A stretch of DNA of 64,000 bases, from assembly GCF_026262505.1 (NCBI RefSeq), contig NC_067204.1, positions 14,898,522-14,962,521 on the forward strand. The letters run 5' to 3'. Under the pieces are notes generated by a model. It did no database searches, was not told the origin of the DNA, and saw only the letters and a list, made by a program, of their open reading frames with translations. The DNA comes from Trichomonas vaginalis G3. Taxonomy: Eukaryota; Parabasalia; Trichomonadida; Trichomonadidae. The position numbers were made by a program, and so were the translations under genes. Positions 35,776 to 44,847 of this stretch are shown here, piece by piece; the first letter of the stretch is position 1, and every line of letters starts with the position of its first letter.

Positions 35776-36594
35776 ATGAATTTTACAAAACCTCCGTTAC
35801 CGTTCTTTGGAAATAAGAGTAGATGTAAAGATATTATATTGAGAGAACTTAAGAAACTACCGAATGGTCTAACATTTGTAGATTTGTTCGGTGGAAGTTT
35901 CTATATATCCCATTTGTGCCATACAATATTCCCAGACTCAAAGATTATATGCAATGACTTCGACAACTATATGGACCGTCTCAAACATATTCCAGACACA
36001 AACAATATATTGAAAGAGTTAAAAGAAAAGATACCTATAGGTAAGATGGAACGTATACCATTAGATAAGAAAAATATTGTGAGAGAGGTTTTGAAAAAAG
36101 CAGAATATATAGACTGGGATAGTATATCTGCTAGACTATTATATAGTGGTGCTATAAGAGTTCATGACATTGAAACACTTATGTCAAAAGTTTTATATCT
36201 TAACTATACAAATGTTTTCAAAGAGGACATAGAAAAATATATTGAGGGTATAGAGTTTGTGAGATGTCATTGGACAGAGTTGTATGAAAAATATAAAGAC
36301 AAGGAAAATGTTTTCTTTATAGTGGACCCGCCGTTCTATAACACATGGGATTTTCAATACCAAGTAGACTGGACTTTGAGAGACTCTTTAGAAACTTTAG
36401 ACGTTATACATAACCATCCATGCTTTTACTTTACATCCGATAAAAGTGGTTTGGAAACCGTTATGAGATGGTTAGAGGACATACATGACTATGAGTTTAT
36501 ATATGACAAGATAGAATATGAGAGAGGTCCTATAAACTGGAGAAAGTGTCACAATAAAGAAATTTTATTAGTAAGTAAATGTGGTTTGAAATAG
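35776..36594 (+). CDS. D12-class (Dam-type) DNA N6-adenine methyltransferase
   Basis: 272 residues, intact. The N-terminal PPLPFFGNKSR (~6-17) corresponds to the AdoMet-binding first motif of D12-class enzymes, FVDLFGGSF (~34-42) to the FxGxG-type motif, and VDPPFYNT (~183-190) to the catalytic DPPY motif. The product would methylate adenine in a short DNA sequence, as Dam does. It is the first gene after the terminal repeat and is absent from the visible part of element A (which would lie outside the window). It may mark viral DNA or protect it from a host or viral nuclease (inference). Confidence 0.82.
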   Translation: MNFTKPPLPFFGNKSRCKDIILRELKKLPNGLTFVDLFGGSFYISHLCHTIFPDSKIICNDFDNYMDRLKHIPDTNNILKELKEKIPIGKMERIPLDKKNIVREVLKKAEYIDWDSISARLLYSGAIRVHDIETLMSKVLYLNYTNVFKEDIEKYIEGIEFVRCHWTELYEKYKDKENVFFIVDPPFYNTWDFQYQVDWTLRDSLETLDVIHNHPCFYFTSDKSGLETVMRWLEDIHDYEFIYDKIEYERGPINWRKCHNKEILLVSKCGLK

Positions 36595-36710
36595 GACTAC
36601 GTGTTTTAGGTTTTTTCCATTGTGTCATTTATTTATTTGACGTGGCAGAAAAGTACAGAGAATATGAAGATGAACCAATGCCTGCAAATGTTCAGCATAT
36701 GTACTCGTAA
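36579..36710 (+). CDS. 43-residue single-membrane-segment protein
   Basis: The ATG overlaps the 3' end of the methyltransferase by 16 bases in another frame. The N-terminal part LRVLGFFHCVIYLF is a membrane segment, followed by a polar tail (EKYREYEDEPMPANVQHMYS). It fills the gap exactly to the next promoter-like TATTTTTATCTAATATTAA. No family is recognised. Confidence 0.4.
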   Translation: MWFEIGLRVLGFFHCVIYLFDVAEKYREYEDEPMPANVQHMYS

Positions 36711-36733
36711 GAGATATTTTTATCTAATATTAA

Positions 36734-37096
36734 ATGGACGCACAGAACTTAGCGAATGCACAGCAACCTGGACAACCAAACCCAGAGAATATTCCAAATG
36801 AAGTTAGAATACAAACTGCAATGGCAAACTATGGTCAAGTGCCAACAGATGTACAAATGCAAACTGCCATGTCAAATGACGCTGCGTTAGGTTTGCCACC
36901 ATGGTATGCAAATATGAGATGGAAAGAGTTTTATACAAACCCTGAAGTGGGATATAAACAACTTTATGCAGATGACGCGAACACAGGAGTTGACCCAGAA
37001 TATGTTTTCTACCAGAGGAGAAACAGAATGTATGAGCTCCAGTTAAAGAATGCTATGGAACTCAACAGGAAACGTAAGAGACTAGGTGGACATTAG
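36734..37096 (+). CDS. unidentified small element protein
   Basis: 120 residues starting MDAQNLANAQQPGQPNPENI. The sequence has two similar segments, EVRIQTAMANYGQVPTDV and VQMQTAMSNDAALGLPPW, then a charged C-terminus ending MELNRKRKRLGGH. The basic tail could bind DNA or capsid. It is followed by a second small virion-type gene 18 bp later in the same direction. Confidence 0.55.
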   Translation: MDAQNLANAQQPGQPNPENIPNEVRIQTAMANYGQVPTDVQMQTAMSNDAALGLPPWYANMRWKEFYTNPEVGYKQLYADDANTGVDPEYVFYQRRNRMYELQLKNAMELNRKRKRLGGH

Positions 37097-37114
37097 ATTT
37101 TTACTACTAGTAAA

Positions 37115-37357
37115 ATGGGTTTTTTCAGTAGTATTGGAAACTTCTTTCGAAATGTTGGAAGAGGTATATGGAATGGAATAAAATCTATCGGAAGAGGAGT
37201 ATGGAACGGTGTCAAAAATATTGGTAAAAAAGTAGGTCAGTTCGTTGGTATTATACCTAAAGACCCTGAACCAGAAGAGCAAGCTCCTGCTATACAACAG
37301 CCTGAACCTGCACCACAGTCTAGTTGGCAACCAAATCCAACACCTCAACCGTATTAA
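37115..37357 (+). CDS. small protein with amphipathic N-terminus, candidate membrane-active virion protein
   Basis: 80 residues starting MGFFSSIGNFFRNVGRGIWN, continuing with IGRGVWNGVKNIGKKVGQFV: an amphipathic, glycine-rich, basic segment, then a Pro/Gln tail (EPEPAP-like). Gly2 with Ser6 fits an N-myristoylation site. Like 2887-3300 and 41140-41541 it has the layout of peptides that disrupt membranes during virus entry; this is inferred from composition. It converges on the minor capsid-like gene at 37362 with only 4 bp between. Confidence 0.6.
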   Translation: MGFFSSIGNFFRNVGRGIWNGIKSIGRGVWNGVKNIGKKVGQFVGIIPKDPEPEEQAPAIQQPEPAPQSSWQPNPTPQPY

Positions 37358-37361
37358 AAAA

Positions 37362-38210
37362 TTATATTTTTATCGTTCGATAGTAGTTGTATATGAAACT
37401 AAGTTCTAAGTAAAACGCATGGTATAATGGAATTATTCTTTTTCTTCCATCTGTAGTAAACCATACTTGAAAGTCTGAAATACTTCCACTCGGCGGTTCA
37501 TATAACTTTGTAGGTTTTTCGTAAAAGTCATTCATCAGACATAAGAAAGAGTTTTGCGCACCAGAAAATGAAGCATGAACAATAATAGCATCTGGGTCGA
37601 AAATATTTTCATATGTTCCATTAGGGTTTTCGACTTCATAATAGTCCGGGTGTACTGGATATGCTGCAGGCTGATTTAACATCCTCATAAATCTATACCA
37701 TGCCAAGTTGTTATATTTTGTAGAAATATAAACGTTTTCTCCAAGGTCTTCTATTTTATTGATTTTAACAGTTGCATTTTTCCTGTCATAAATAATATCG
37801 AGATGGTATTCTCCTTCGTCAATGTTAAACTGGTTTGCATATTCAATATAGATATCGTTTATTTTTTCTTGAAAAGCTTGAAGAGTTGTTTCTAAGTTTA
37901 TAAGCAAATTAACTTGTAAAAGTTTTCCTTGTTCAAATTTCTCATACATACGTTTTTCTTTGTTATAGTATCGAACTTCAATTTCTTTGTTAAATGGGAA
38001 ACCATGTATGGCTTCTGAAATGAACTTCATTCTACGAAAGCCAATAGCTTTTGTGACGGATGGGTCTCTTAACCATCTTAATGGGTAGTCAAAACGATAG
38101 CCTTCATGCTTTACGGTATCTGTCTCAAACTTTTGACCGACATTAGTAAAAAGTTCATCTAATGGTTTAGTTGTAGCAACTCTAGAATTTTCTTTTTCTA
38201 TTGGAAGCAT
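37362..38210 (-). CDS. minor capsid (penton-like) candidate, intact
   Basis: 282 residues from the ATG at 38210 (MLPIEKENSRVATTKPLDEL). Shared with 4845-5705 are YRFDYPLRWLRDPSVTKAIG, HASFSGAQNSFLCL, YEPPSGSISDFQVWFTTDGR and FYLELSFIYNY. It is strand-rich with no catalytic motif. The position head to head with the fibre gene suggests a product that forms the vertex on which the fibre sits, as penton base and fibre do in adenoviruses (inference). The element A copy is cut by the window start. Confidence 0.58.
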   Translation of the reverse strand: MLPIEKENSRVATTKPLDELFTNVGQKFETDTVKHEGYRFDYPLRWLRDPSVTKAIGFRRMKFISEAIHGFPFNKEIEVRYYNKEKRMYEKFEQGKLLQVNLLINLETTLQAFQEKINDIYIEYANQFNIDEGEYHLDIIYDRKNATVKINKIEDLGENVYISTKYNNLAWYRFMRMLNQPAAYPVHPDYYEVENPNGTYENIFDPDAIIVHASFSGAQNSFLCLMNDFYEKPTKLYEPPSGSISDFQVWFTTDGRKRIIPLYHAFYLELSFIYNYYRTIKI

Positions 38211-38228
38211 ATTTTATCTATAATAAAA
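38211..38228. promoter_or_regulatory. 18-bp divergent promoter/leader
   Basis: ATTTTATCTATAATAAAA separates the starts at 38210 (minus) and 38229 (plus); it differs from 95-112 by one base. Confidence 0.5.
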
Positions 38229-40167
38229 ATGTCAAATGAAACAGCGTCTATGAGAGAAATACAACACAACCGACAACTCATTATGCAAGCTCTAAATAAG
38301 AACACAACAAACTTTTCAAACTATTCTAAGATATCTGAGTCATTGAAAGGGGGTGACTTAAAACTGACAATAAACCCAATGACAAATGAGTTTCTATTTC
38401 AAGACAATAAGAACAATACTGTCTGTATAAATCCAACAAAAGGAACTTTAAACGAGAAACCTATAAATGAACTTCTTTTGAAAGCAGATGTTGACAACAA
38501 AGCTGACAAAGAATATGTAGACGATGCAATAGCAAAAGAAGAAGAAAGAGCTAACAATGCTTATGCAACAAAAGAACATACTCATCCTGAACTAGCAGAC
38601 AAAACATATGTTGACAATAAAATGTCAAGTGAAGTGACAAGAGCTGAAAACGAATATTCTAAAACGACTCATATACATTATATTAACCAAATACCAAGTC
38701 TTAAGGAAACATTAGAGACAAAAGCAGATAAGACTCATACACATTCTATATCTGATATTACAAACTTACAAGAAACCTTAAACAGGAAAAGTGCCGTTGG
38801 ACATACACATTCTATATCTGATATTACAAACTTACAAGAAACCTTAAACAGGAAAAGTGACGTTGGACATACACATACCATTGCAAATATTACAAACTTA
38901 CAAGAAACCTTAAACAGGAAAAGTGCCGTTGGACATACACATTCTATATCTGATATTACAAACTTACAAGAAACCTTAAACAGGAAAAGTGACGTTGGAC
39001 ATACACATACCATTGCAAATATTACAAACTTACAAGAAACCTTAAACAGGAAAAGTGACGTTGGACATACACATACATCTTCTGAAATAACAGATTTAAA
39101 CGTTAGCCTTGAAAAGAAAGCAGATAAAACATATGTCAATGAAATATACCAAAGTTTGATAGGAACAAAAAAATATTGAAACTATTGTTGGTGACTTTTC
39201 TGTCAATGAAGAAAATAAATATTTTAGATGGCAGTTGGTACAGTCCTTAAAAAATGGTACACGGCATAAACTCATTCCGAAAAATAACAATGAAATGTAT
39301 GTAAGCTATAAAAAGAATGATGGTACACAAGTTAAAGTTCCATTAGACAACAACTGCTACTTAAACTTATATGGAGACAAACAAAAGAAATATTTAAGAG
39401 TTTATGAAATGGCAGATATGACATTGCCTGACCCAGCTCCAGCACCAACATTATTATGACTATGGAGATGACGACAGAACACCACATGTAGATGAACAAA
39501 AGCTAACATTATATTTAGATTATTATAGATATAAAAGATATAATGCAATAGAAAAAACGAGAATAGTATATTATTATACAGATGACAGAAATAAATATTA
39601 TAGTCAAGATTTTACCTACCCTGAAAACATAAGATTATATTATAAAAAATATTCTGACACAAACAGAAGAAACCTGAAATAGTTGCACTATATTTTAAGT
39701 TCAAAAGAGACAATCCTATAATATCTCATATGTTTGATTTAATGAACCCAGTAGGTTCTATTTATACATCTATGGATGCAAGAGGTCCTCAAGTAATGTT
39801 TGGTGTTGGTGCATGGGAACAAATAGTCGACAGGTTTTTGTATTGTGCAAACTCTTCAAAGGAAACAGGTGGAAGTAAAACGATTTCAGGTGAAAATTTA
39901 CCTGCACACAGTCATTACATAGATTTAAGTACATCTCAAGCAGGTTGGCATAAGCATAGATATTGGGATTGGTCAGGAATGACAAAAGGTAAAGGATATG
40001 ATGTTAAAGACGACGTTAAGTTTGCTATAAATTGTTACTGGAGTGACACCTCAGGGAGAAGGAAACCATACACATTTTCGTTTCAGGATATACTACAAAC
40101 AACGGGACAAAGTAAAGAATACATGCCACCTTACATGACAGTTTACGCATGTTATAGAATTGCTTAG
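38229..40167 (+). pseudogene. phage-like fibre protein, B1 copy (frameshifted)
   Basis: Collinear with the intact element A fibre at 113-1915. Compared with it, extra or missing bases occur near 39170, 39450, 39663 and 40050, giving four frame changes; the N-terminal frame stops at 39179. The shaft has five 66-bp units (38740-39080) of two kinds, HTHSISDITNLQETL and HTHTIANITNLQETL, against four of one kind in A. The collar-type tip (NPVGSIYTSMDARGP, EYMPPYMTVYACYRIA) is present. It converges on the integrase with a four-base stop overlap at 40164-40167. Confidence 0.8.
38738..39078 (+). repeat. 66-bp in-frame tandem repeat in fibre shaft (5 copies, two types)
   Basis: Units alternate between HSISDI and HTIANI versions. 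The second type is identical to the element A units, so units have been exchanged or amplified within the array. Confidence 0.9.
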
Positions 40168-41121
40168 TCGTCATTTTCAACTTCTTTAGCATATTCGTCA
40201 GGAGTTGTCTTATATTTGTTAGGAACTGTCTTTGAAAGTATACCACCTTGAACTTTGACAAGTTTGAAACGAGGTCTGACAATAGTAGTTTTATCTTCTG
40301 CTTGCAGTGTGTACATTTTGCCATGTTTGCCTAAAACTTCATAATATTCTCTTGTATACTTTCTTCTATTTTTACGAACACGAATGTGAGTACCTGTCGG
40401 GTTCCCATTGTTGTCATAGTCAATAGTATTTTCATATGGGTCGCGTTTAGGTATTTCTATTTTTACTTTGTCACCTTTCTGAAGTTTGAAGCCCGCATTC
40501 TTTCTTGTTTGTCTCTTTTGACTAAATTATTAAATATATAGTCTTTCTCTAAGTCAGGGTTGTTTTTCATTTCTTCGGGGGAGTGGTTTCCCAAACCTTT
40601 TTGTTTACGGTTATTGTAAATATTTAAAACTTGTCTCATCTTTGCCATGGAGAAGTGTCTATACTTGTCGTCATATGACATTTCATTTGCTTCACCACTT
40701 GTGGTTGGTTTAAGTCTCTTAACATTTTTATACATCCGTCAATGACACCAAGAGCAGAATGGTTTTGGTCGACAATGAAATATTGGTTTACATTTTTTGA
40801 ACGCAGATAGTTTTTTAATATCATCTGATTTGAAAAACTTTCACAGTCAGATGTCAGTTTTGTTGGATGGTATTTGTCAACGAATATTGTCAAAGCAGTT
40901 TTCACATCTAAAATATTTTTGGACCATAATGGTATGGCTTCACAGTATCTTGTGTTTTGACCAACAAATATTAACCAGTATGGAGGTCCATCTGTTCTAA
41001 CTCTCGGAATGTTTTCCAAGATATCCATAAACCAAGCATTTGGTGTTGAACTAAAGATTTTTATCATGAGTGCTTTCTTTGTCGCTTTAGAAACATAGGG
41101 GTCCTTGTTCGGATTCGTCAT
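40164..41121 (-). pseudogene. Maverick/Polinton integrase, B1 copy (broken)
   Basis: The core starts at 41121 (MTNPNKDPYVSKATKKALMI) and has AWFMDI and LTSDCES, then GVIDGC where the third acidic residue is expected. Frame changes lie near 41015-40990, 40838, 40700 and 40492. The SH3-like C-terminus (GDKVKIEIPKRDP) ends at 40164. It is about 95% identical by eye to 1912-2868, but with other breaks. The consistent GVID in both copies suggests Asp was the ancestral third residue in this lineage. Confidence 0.82.
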
Positions 41122-41139
41122 TTTTTTACCCTATAAGAA
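41122..41139. promoter_or_regulatory. 18-bp divergent promoter/leader
   Basis: TTTTTTTACCCTATAAGA lies between the integrase start at 41121 and the start at 41140; it matches 2869-2886 with small changes. Confidence 0.5.
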
Positions 41140-41541
41140 ATGGGTTTATTTGGCGCATTAGCAGGAGTCGCATCTAGATTTTTACCCGCAGTGGGAACAA
41201 TAGCCAGAGGTGCATTTGGAATTGGAAGGAAGATTTTGAGTACATTAGGTATACTGAAAGAGAAAGCACAACCTATTATACAAACTGTACAGAAAGGTTG
41301 GGATGTAGCACGAGATGCAACAAATCTTATTCCAAATCCTGAAACAAGAGGAAAAGTTCAAGGATGGATGGACAATGTAGGAAGACAAGCAGGAAACTAT
41401 TATAACAAAGCAAATGACTACTATAACCAAGCAGGACACTATATGGACCAAGGTGAAAGATTCTTTAACAGAGGATATAACCATGCACAACAGTGGGTAA
41501 ACAATAACCAACCTCAACCGCCTCAAACGTGGGGAATGTAA
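41140..41541 (+). CDS. small glycine-rich membrane-active-type protein, B1 copy
   Basis: 133 residues, near-identical to 2887-3300, starting MGLFGALAGVASRFLPAVG and ending NNNQPQPPQTWGM. The C-terminal end differs from the A copy, which continues LKLGECKVFY after a one-base change. Both copies have kept an open frame over at least 125 codons while neighbours decayed, which may indicate recent loss rather than selection. Confidence 0.7.
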   Translation: MGLFGALAGVASRFLPAVGTIARGAFGIGRKILSTLGILKEKAQPIIQTVQKGWDVARDATNLIPNPETRGKVQGWMDNVGRQAGNYYNKANDYYNQAGHYMDQGERFFNRGYNHAQQWVNNNQPQPPQTWGM

Positions 41542-41577
41542 AGTTTTTATAGGAATGAACATGCAGCATTGAGACAA

Positions 41578-41733
41578 ATGAGTTCAAGATGGATTTGTCG
41601 GCTTCCAGCATTTAAACCGATACCATATAGTCAGGCTCAGCATGTGAAACTGAATGATATTATTAAAGGAACCATCCCACCTCCACAACAACAAAGCCAT
41701 TTGAAAACAAACCAAACTAAAATTTTTTACTGA
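41578..41733 (+). CDS. 51-residue protein starting MSSRWICRLPA
   Basis: The counterpart of 3332-3463 with the same N-terminus. The middle (FKPIPYSQAQHVKLNDIIKG) differs from the A copy, and the end is in another frame (SHLKTNQTKIFY). The conserved start at the same place in both elements supports a real small gene. Confidence 0.5.
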   Translation: MSSRWICRLPAFKPIPYSQAQHVKLNDIIKGTIPPPQQQSHLKTNQTKIFY

Positions 41734-41739
41734 GATGAA

Positions 41740-42325
41740 ATGACCGAAGAAGTTGAAACGGTAGATTTGACACCACAAAACAAAAAGTTCAGAACCATTG
41801 TCAAAACCTGTCAAAGAACTTACAGATGAAGAGAAAAATTCAATAATAGAAAGTGCCAGGTCTGGAAATACAAACCCTAACTATAAAGTCACTTTTCATA
41901 GAAATGGAACGGCTAGTATCTCAAAAAAGAAACAGACTCTCACAAATAAAATATTGAAGTCTGAAGGAGCTTTCGAGACAACAGATGGAAAAGTTTACTT
42001 CACTGACCAACAGTTCATTATAGAACATCTCATTGACTTAGAGTCGAAATATTCTAAACTTTACAACAAACACAAAAAGTTGAAAGGAAAACAAAAACAA
42101 ATGGCATATGATATTTATGAAGATGTTGACGACACAACTGTTCCTGCAAGTGAAGTAAAGTCAGAGGAACCGAAAAGTGACGAAAAACCGATAGAAGAAG
42201 AAAAACCAAAAACTGAAGATAAACCAAAACCAAAGTTTAGTTTCCAAACTAAACCAAGTCAACCTTCATTAGCTGGTATGGGTTGGCGTCAAAGACTTAT
42301 GGCAGCAGGCGGTTATGTAAAGTAA
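41740..42325 (+). pseudogene. conserved element protein with Lys/Pro-rich tail, B1 copy
   Basis: The ATG at 41740 (MTEEVETVDLTPQ) is out of frame with the body, which is open from about 41798 to 42325 (LSKPVKELTDEEKNSI through GMGWRQRLMAAGGYVK). The shift lies in an A-rich tract (AAAACAAAAAG) that also differs in length from the A copy, where the frame is broken too. The body is otherwise intact, 175 codons. Programmed slippage in the A tract is possible but the two copies need different shifts. Confidence 0.65.
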
Positions 42326-42335
42326 AGAAAAAAAT

Positions 42336-42355
42336 ATTTTTTTATTTTTATAAAA
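42336..42355 (+). promoter_or_regulatory. TATTTTTTTATTTTTATAAA leader before polymerase
   Basis: An A/T block directly before the ATG at 42356, of the TATTTTTAT type seen before many element starts (for example 36717 and 49653). Element A shares the sequence up to 4087-4090 and then diverges into the HNH gene. Confidence 0.4.
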
Positions 42356-44509
42356 ATGCCCCCATATAGAATGGATAGAAAGTCTGCTAGAATAAAAGCA
42401 GAGTTACAAAGATATGGTTGGAGAGTTTCGAAGAATTTTAAATATAGGAAGGGAAGACCCATAAAAGTCTATGACAAATTGTCTGGTCTTCGCTACGAAA
42501 TGGATTTGGAAACAGCACGTGCCAATTATCCAAACAGACTAGAGAGGTTAGAAGAAGAACGTCTTATGGACATGCCTTTCGATGTTAGTGAACCTCAAGT
42601 TGAAGGACACGACGGCTTTGCCAGATTCTACTGGAAACATGACGAACAATTGCATCCTTTGAGAAGGAAAAAAGGAAAAGGTGAAGACGCACATGCTCCC
42701 ATGGAAAGAACAAGATATGCATATGAAAAGTATCGTGAAGTTAGAAGTCAAATTACATCTGGTCGAACCTTTACAGTAAACTTTGACGAAGGAAAGAACA
42801 AAGAAGGCTTCATGGGAGTACTTGCTGCAATTCAAGACGGAAATAAGAAAGGACACAATCTCAGATTGACCATAACAGATTTGGATGGTCACATTTACTA
42901 TGCACATGGCAATGAACAAACAGCCGCAAAACTTCTTGACGCTTTCAAGACTACAAAGAGAGAACAAATGGTTGACTCCGACTCAGACATTTTGAATGCA
43001 ATTGAAGGAATTGCAAGTGTCAAGTTCGAATGGTACCAACCTAACCCTCAAGCAGTCAGACAACATGCTGGATACTTCCCGTTCATAAATAAGTCTGACA
43101 TTGACTTGACAAGGTATGGAATTTACAATTCAATTGAAACAATTGTCAACGAACCTTGCATTCTTACATGTCTCAGGAACTCTGGTCTTGTTACAGATGA
43201 GAAGATGAAGTATCTTGAGTCATGTGTGAAGACAAGGTACATTCTCAGAGGTCAATTGGCAAAAATTGCACCGTTGGCAAATGTCAATATCCGAGTCAAC
43301 ATACCTACAGCTAAAGGTTCTTCACATGACGACTATGTTGTTGACAAAGACTTACCATGGTTGAAGATTGTAATTGTCCACAACCACTTCATGTTGAACG
43401 AAAGTCTTACAAACCCATTCTTTGGTAAAAGTAAGTGCAACATTGTCAGAGCTGTAAACATTCTTTTCGAGAAAGGTTTGTTGGAACCAATTCCAGATGA
43501 CAAGCTGACAGAAACTTTTGTACCAAAAGACGAAACAAACTTTTCATTGTTAGCAAGACCAAAAGTTGTTCCAGACAAAGTTCTAGTACAAAAGAAGTAC
43601 ACAGTTCCACAAGGGGTTGGTATGTTCGGATACCAACCTGAACCAGAAGAACTTCCAATGAGGTTGCAAGAACTTCAAGATGCTATAAACAAACTTCCAT
43701 TGAGACATCCAATTGACGTCAAATTGTATTGGAGAGCATCTGAGTTAGGTCAGAAGGTTTTATATGAAACAGGTTGCTTCGACGATGTTTATGAGATAAC
43801 AGGAGAAGTTTCTCAGAAGATAAGAGACTCACTTGAATTTCCACAAACTGGACCAATTGGTTGCGACAAGTTCGACTCAGATGAAAAGATATACTATGTC
43901 GACCTTAACGCTGCATACATGAGGTTTGTCCAATATATTCCGACTGGAATTCCAAACGAAGATGGTGAGTTCCCGGGAAGGAACTATACAGTTGGAAAAG
44001 TCATACAACAACTGTATGATATTAGGAAAGCTTCAAACCCCAAACTTGCAATGACACTCAAATTGCTTATGAATTCGACATGGGGATATTCCATTAAGAA
44101 ACCTCAAGAGATGAAGAGTAAACATTATGAGAAGGTCGACAACTTTGTTGAAAGGTTTTCTCCTTTTGTTTTGAAGTACGAATTCACTCAAGGTCAAAGT
44201 GGCTTAGTAACCACATTAAAACCTATTGTCGAACATTGGTCTTACCCTCAGTTCGCAAAAGCAGTCCTTGACGAGTACAACAAATTCTTCTCCGAAGTCA
44301 AATCCAAAGTCAAGGTTTACTATGAGAACATTGACGCACTCATGACGAACGAAGAAGGATACAACAAACTCATTGAAATGGGAATGGTCGGTGAAAAGAT
44401 GGGTCAATTCAAATTGGACAAAATTTTCACCGAAGTTCATGTCCTCTCCAAGCGTAAGTACTGGGGTGTTAAAGAAGATGGTGAAATAGTTAAACATTGC
44501 ATGAAATAA
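42356..44509 (+). CDS. family B DNA polymerase-like protein without exonuclease domain
   Basis: 717 residues, intact. Palm motifs: A YYVDLNAAYM (~515), B LLMNSTWGYS (~569), C YYENIDALMT (~655) and the KxY-type SKRKYWG (~698). In motif C the first Asp of the usual DTD is Asn while the second, metal-binding Asp is kept. No Exo I (DFE), Exo II or Exo III motif is seen, and the distance between motifs A and B is only ~50 residues, shorter than usual for protein-primed enzymes. The N-terminal half aligns with the B2 PolB N-terminus: a Cys region (EPCILTCLRNSGL, ~265) and a His region (VHNHFMLNESL, ~342), resembling an OTU-like protease pair. It would replicate the element without proofreading, if active. 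Confidence 0.68.
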   Translation: MPPYRMDRKSARIKAELQRYGWRVSKNFKYRKGRPIKVYDKLSGLRYEMDLETARANYPNRLERLEEERLMDMPFDVSEPQVEGHDGFARFYWKHDEQLHPLRRKKGKGEDAHAPMERTRYAYEKYREVRSQITSGRTFTVNFDEGKNKEGFMGVLAAIQDGNKKGHNLRLTITDLDGHIYYAHGNEQTAAKLLDAFKTTKREQMVDSDSDILNAIEGIASVKFEWYQPNPQAVRQHAGYFPFINKSDIDLTRYGIYNSIETIVNEPCILTCLRNSGLVTDEKMKYLESCVKTRYILRGQLAKIAPLANVNIRVNIPTAKGSSHDDYVVDKDLPWLKIVIVHNHFMLNESLTNPFFGKSKCNIVRAVNILFEKGLLEPIPDDKLTETFVPKDETNFSLLARPKVVPDKVLVQKKYTVPQGVGMFGYQPEPEELPMRLQELQDAINKLPLRHPIDVKLYWRASELGQKVLYETGCFDDVYEITGEVSQKIRDSLEFPQTGPIGCDKFDSDEKIYYVDLNAAYMRFVQYIPTGIPNEDGEFPGRNYTVGKVIQQLYDIRKASNPKLAMTLKLLMNSTWGYSIKKPQEMKSKHYEKVDNFVERFSPFVLKYEFTQGQSGLVTTLKPIVEHWSYPQFAKAVLDEYNKFFSEVKSKVKVYYENIDALMTNEEGYNKLIEMGMVGEKMGQFKLDKIFTEVHVLSKRKYWGVKEDGEIVKHCMK

Positions 44510-44542
44510 AAAATTTATTTTTAAAAAAGTGACATTTTTTTA

Positions 44543-44800
44543 ATGGCGTACATCCCTGAGCGCTTCGTCCAGTTCAACCAAATGTTGGTCTCGGACCCAG
44601 GCAAGAGATATTCCAAGCCCGAACTCGACCGTCTCTTCAAAGAATGGATTGAAGACTACAGAGGAGACGAGTGGTTGACAATTGAATTTGCTCGGGCTTG
44701 GAATTGCTACAGAAGGGTCTTAGACGTGGACCCAAGACTCACGTACAGAGGTTGGGATGTGGTCTTCACATTCCAAGATTGGTACGAATACCAAAAATAA
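44543..44800 (+). CDS. unidentified 85-residue protein, GC-richer than neighbours
   Basis: Starts MAYIPERFVQFNQMLVSDPG; mostly charged and aromatic (FKEWIEDYRGDEWLTIEFAR, WDVVFTFQDWYEYQK). Its third-position G/C use is higher than in most element genes and matches the following HNH-type gene, suggesting shared origin or a different selection. No family is recognised. Confidence 0.5.
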   Translation: MAYIPERFVQFNQMLVSDPGKRYSKPELDRLFKEWIEDYRGDEWLTIEFARAWNCYRRVLDVDPRLTYRGWDVVFTFQDWYEYQK

Positions 44801-44847
44801 AAACTTAAATTTACTTGGGGTTTCCCCTAAAATAATTTTTTTTACTC

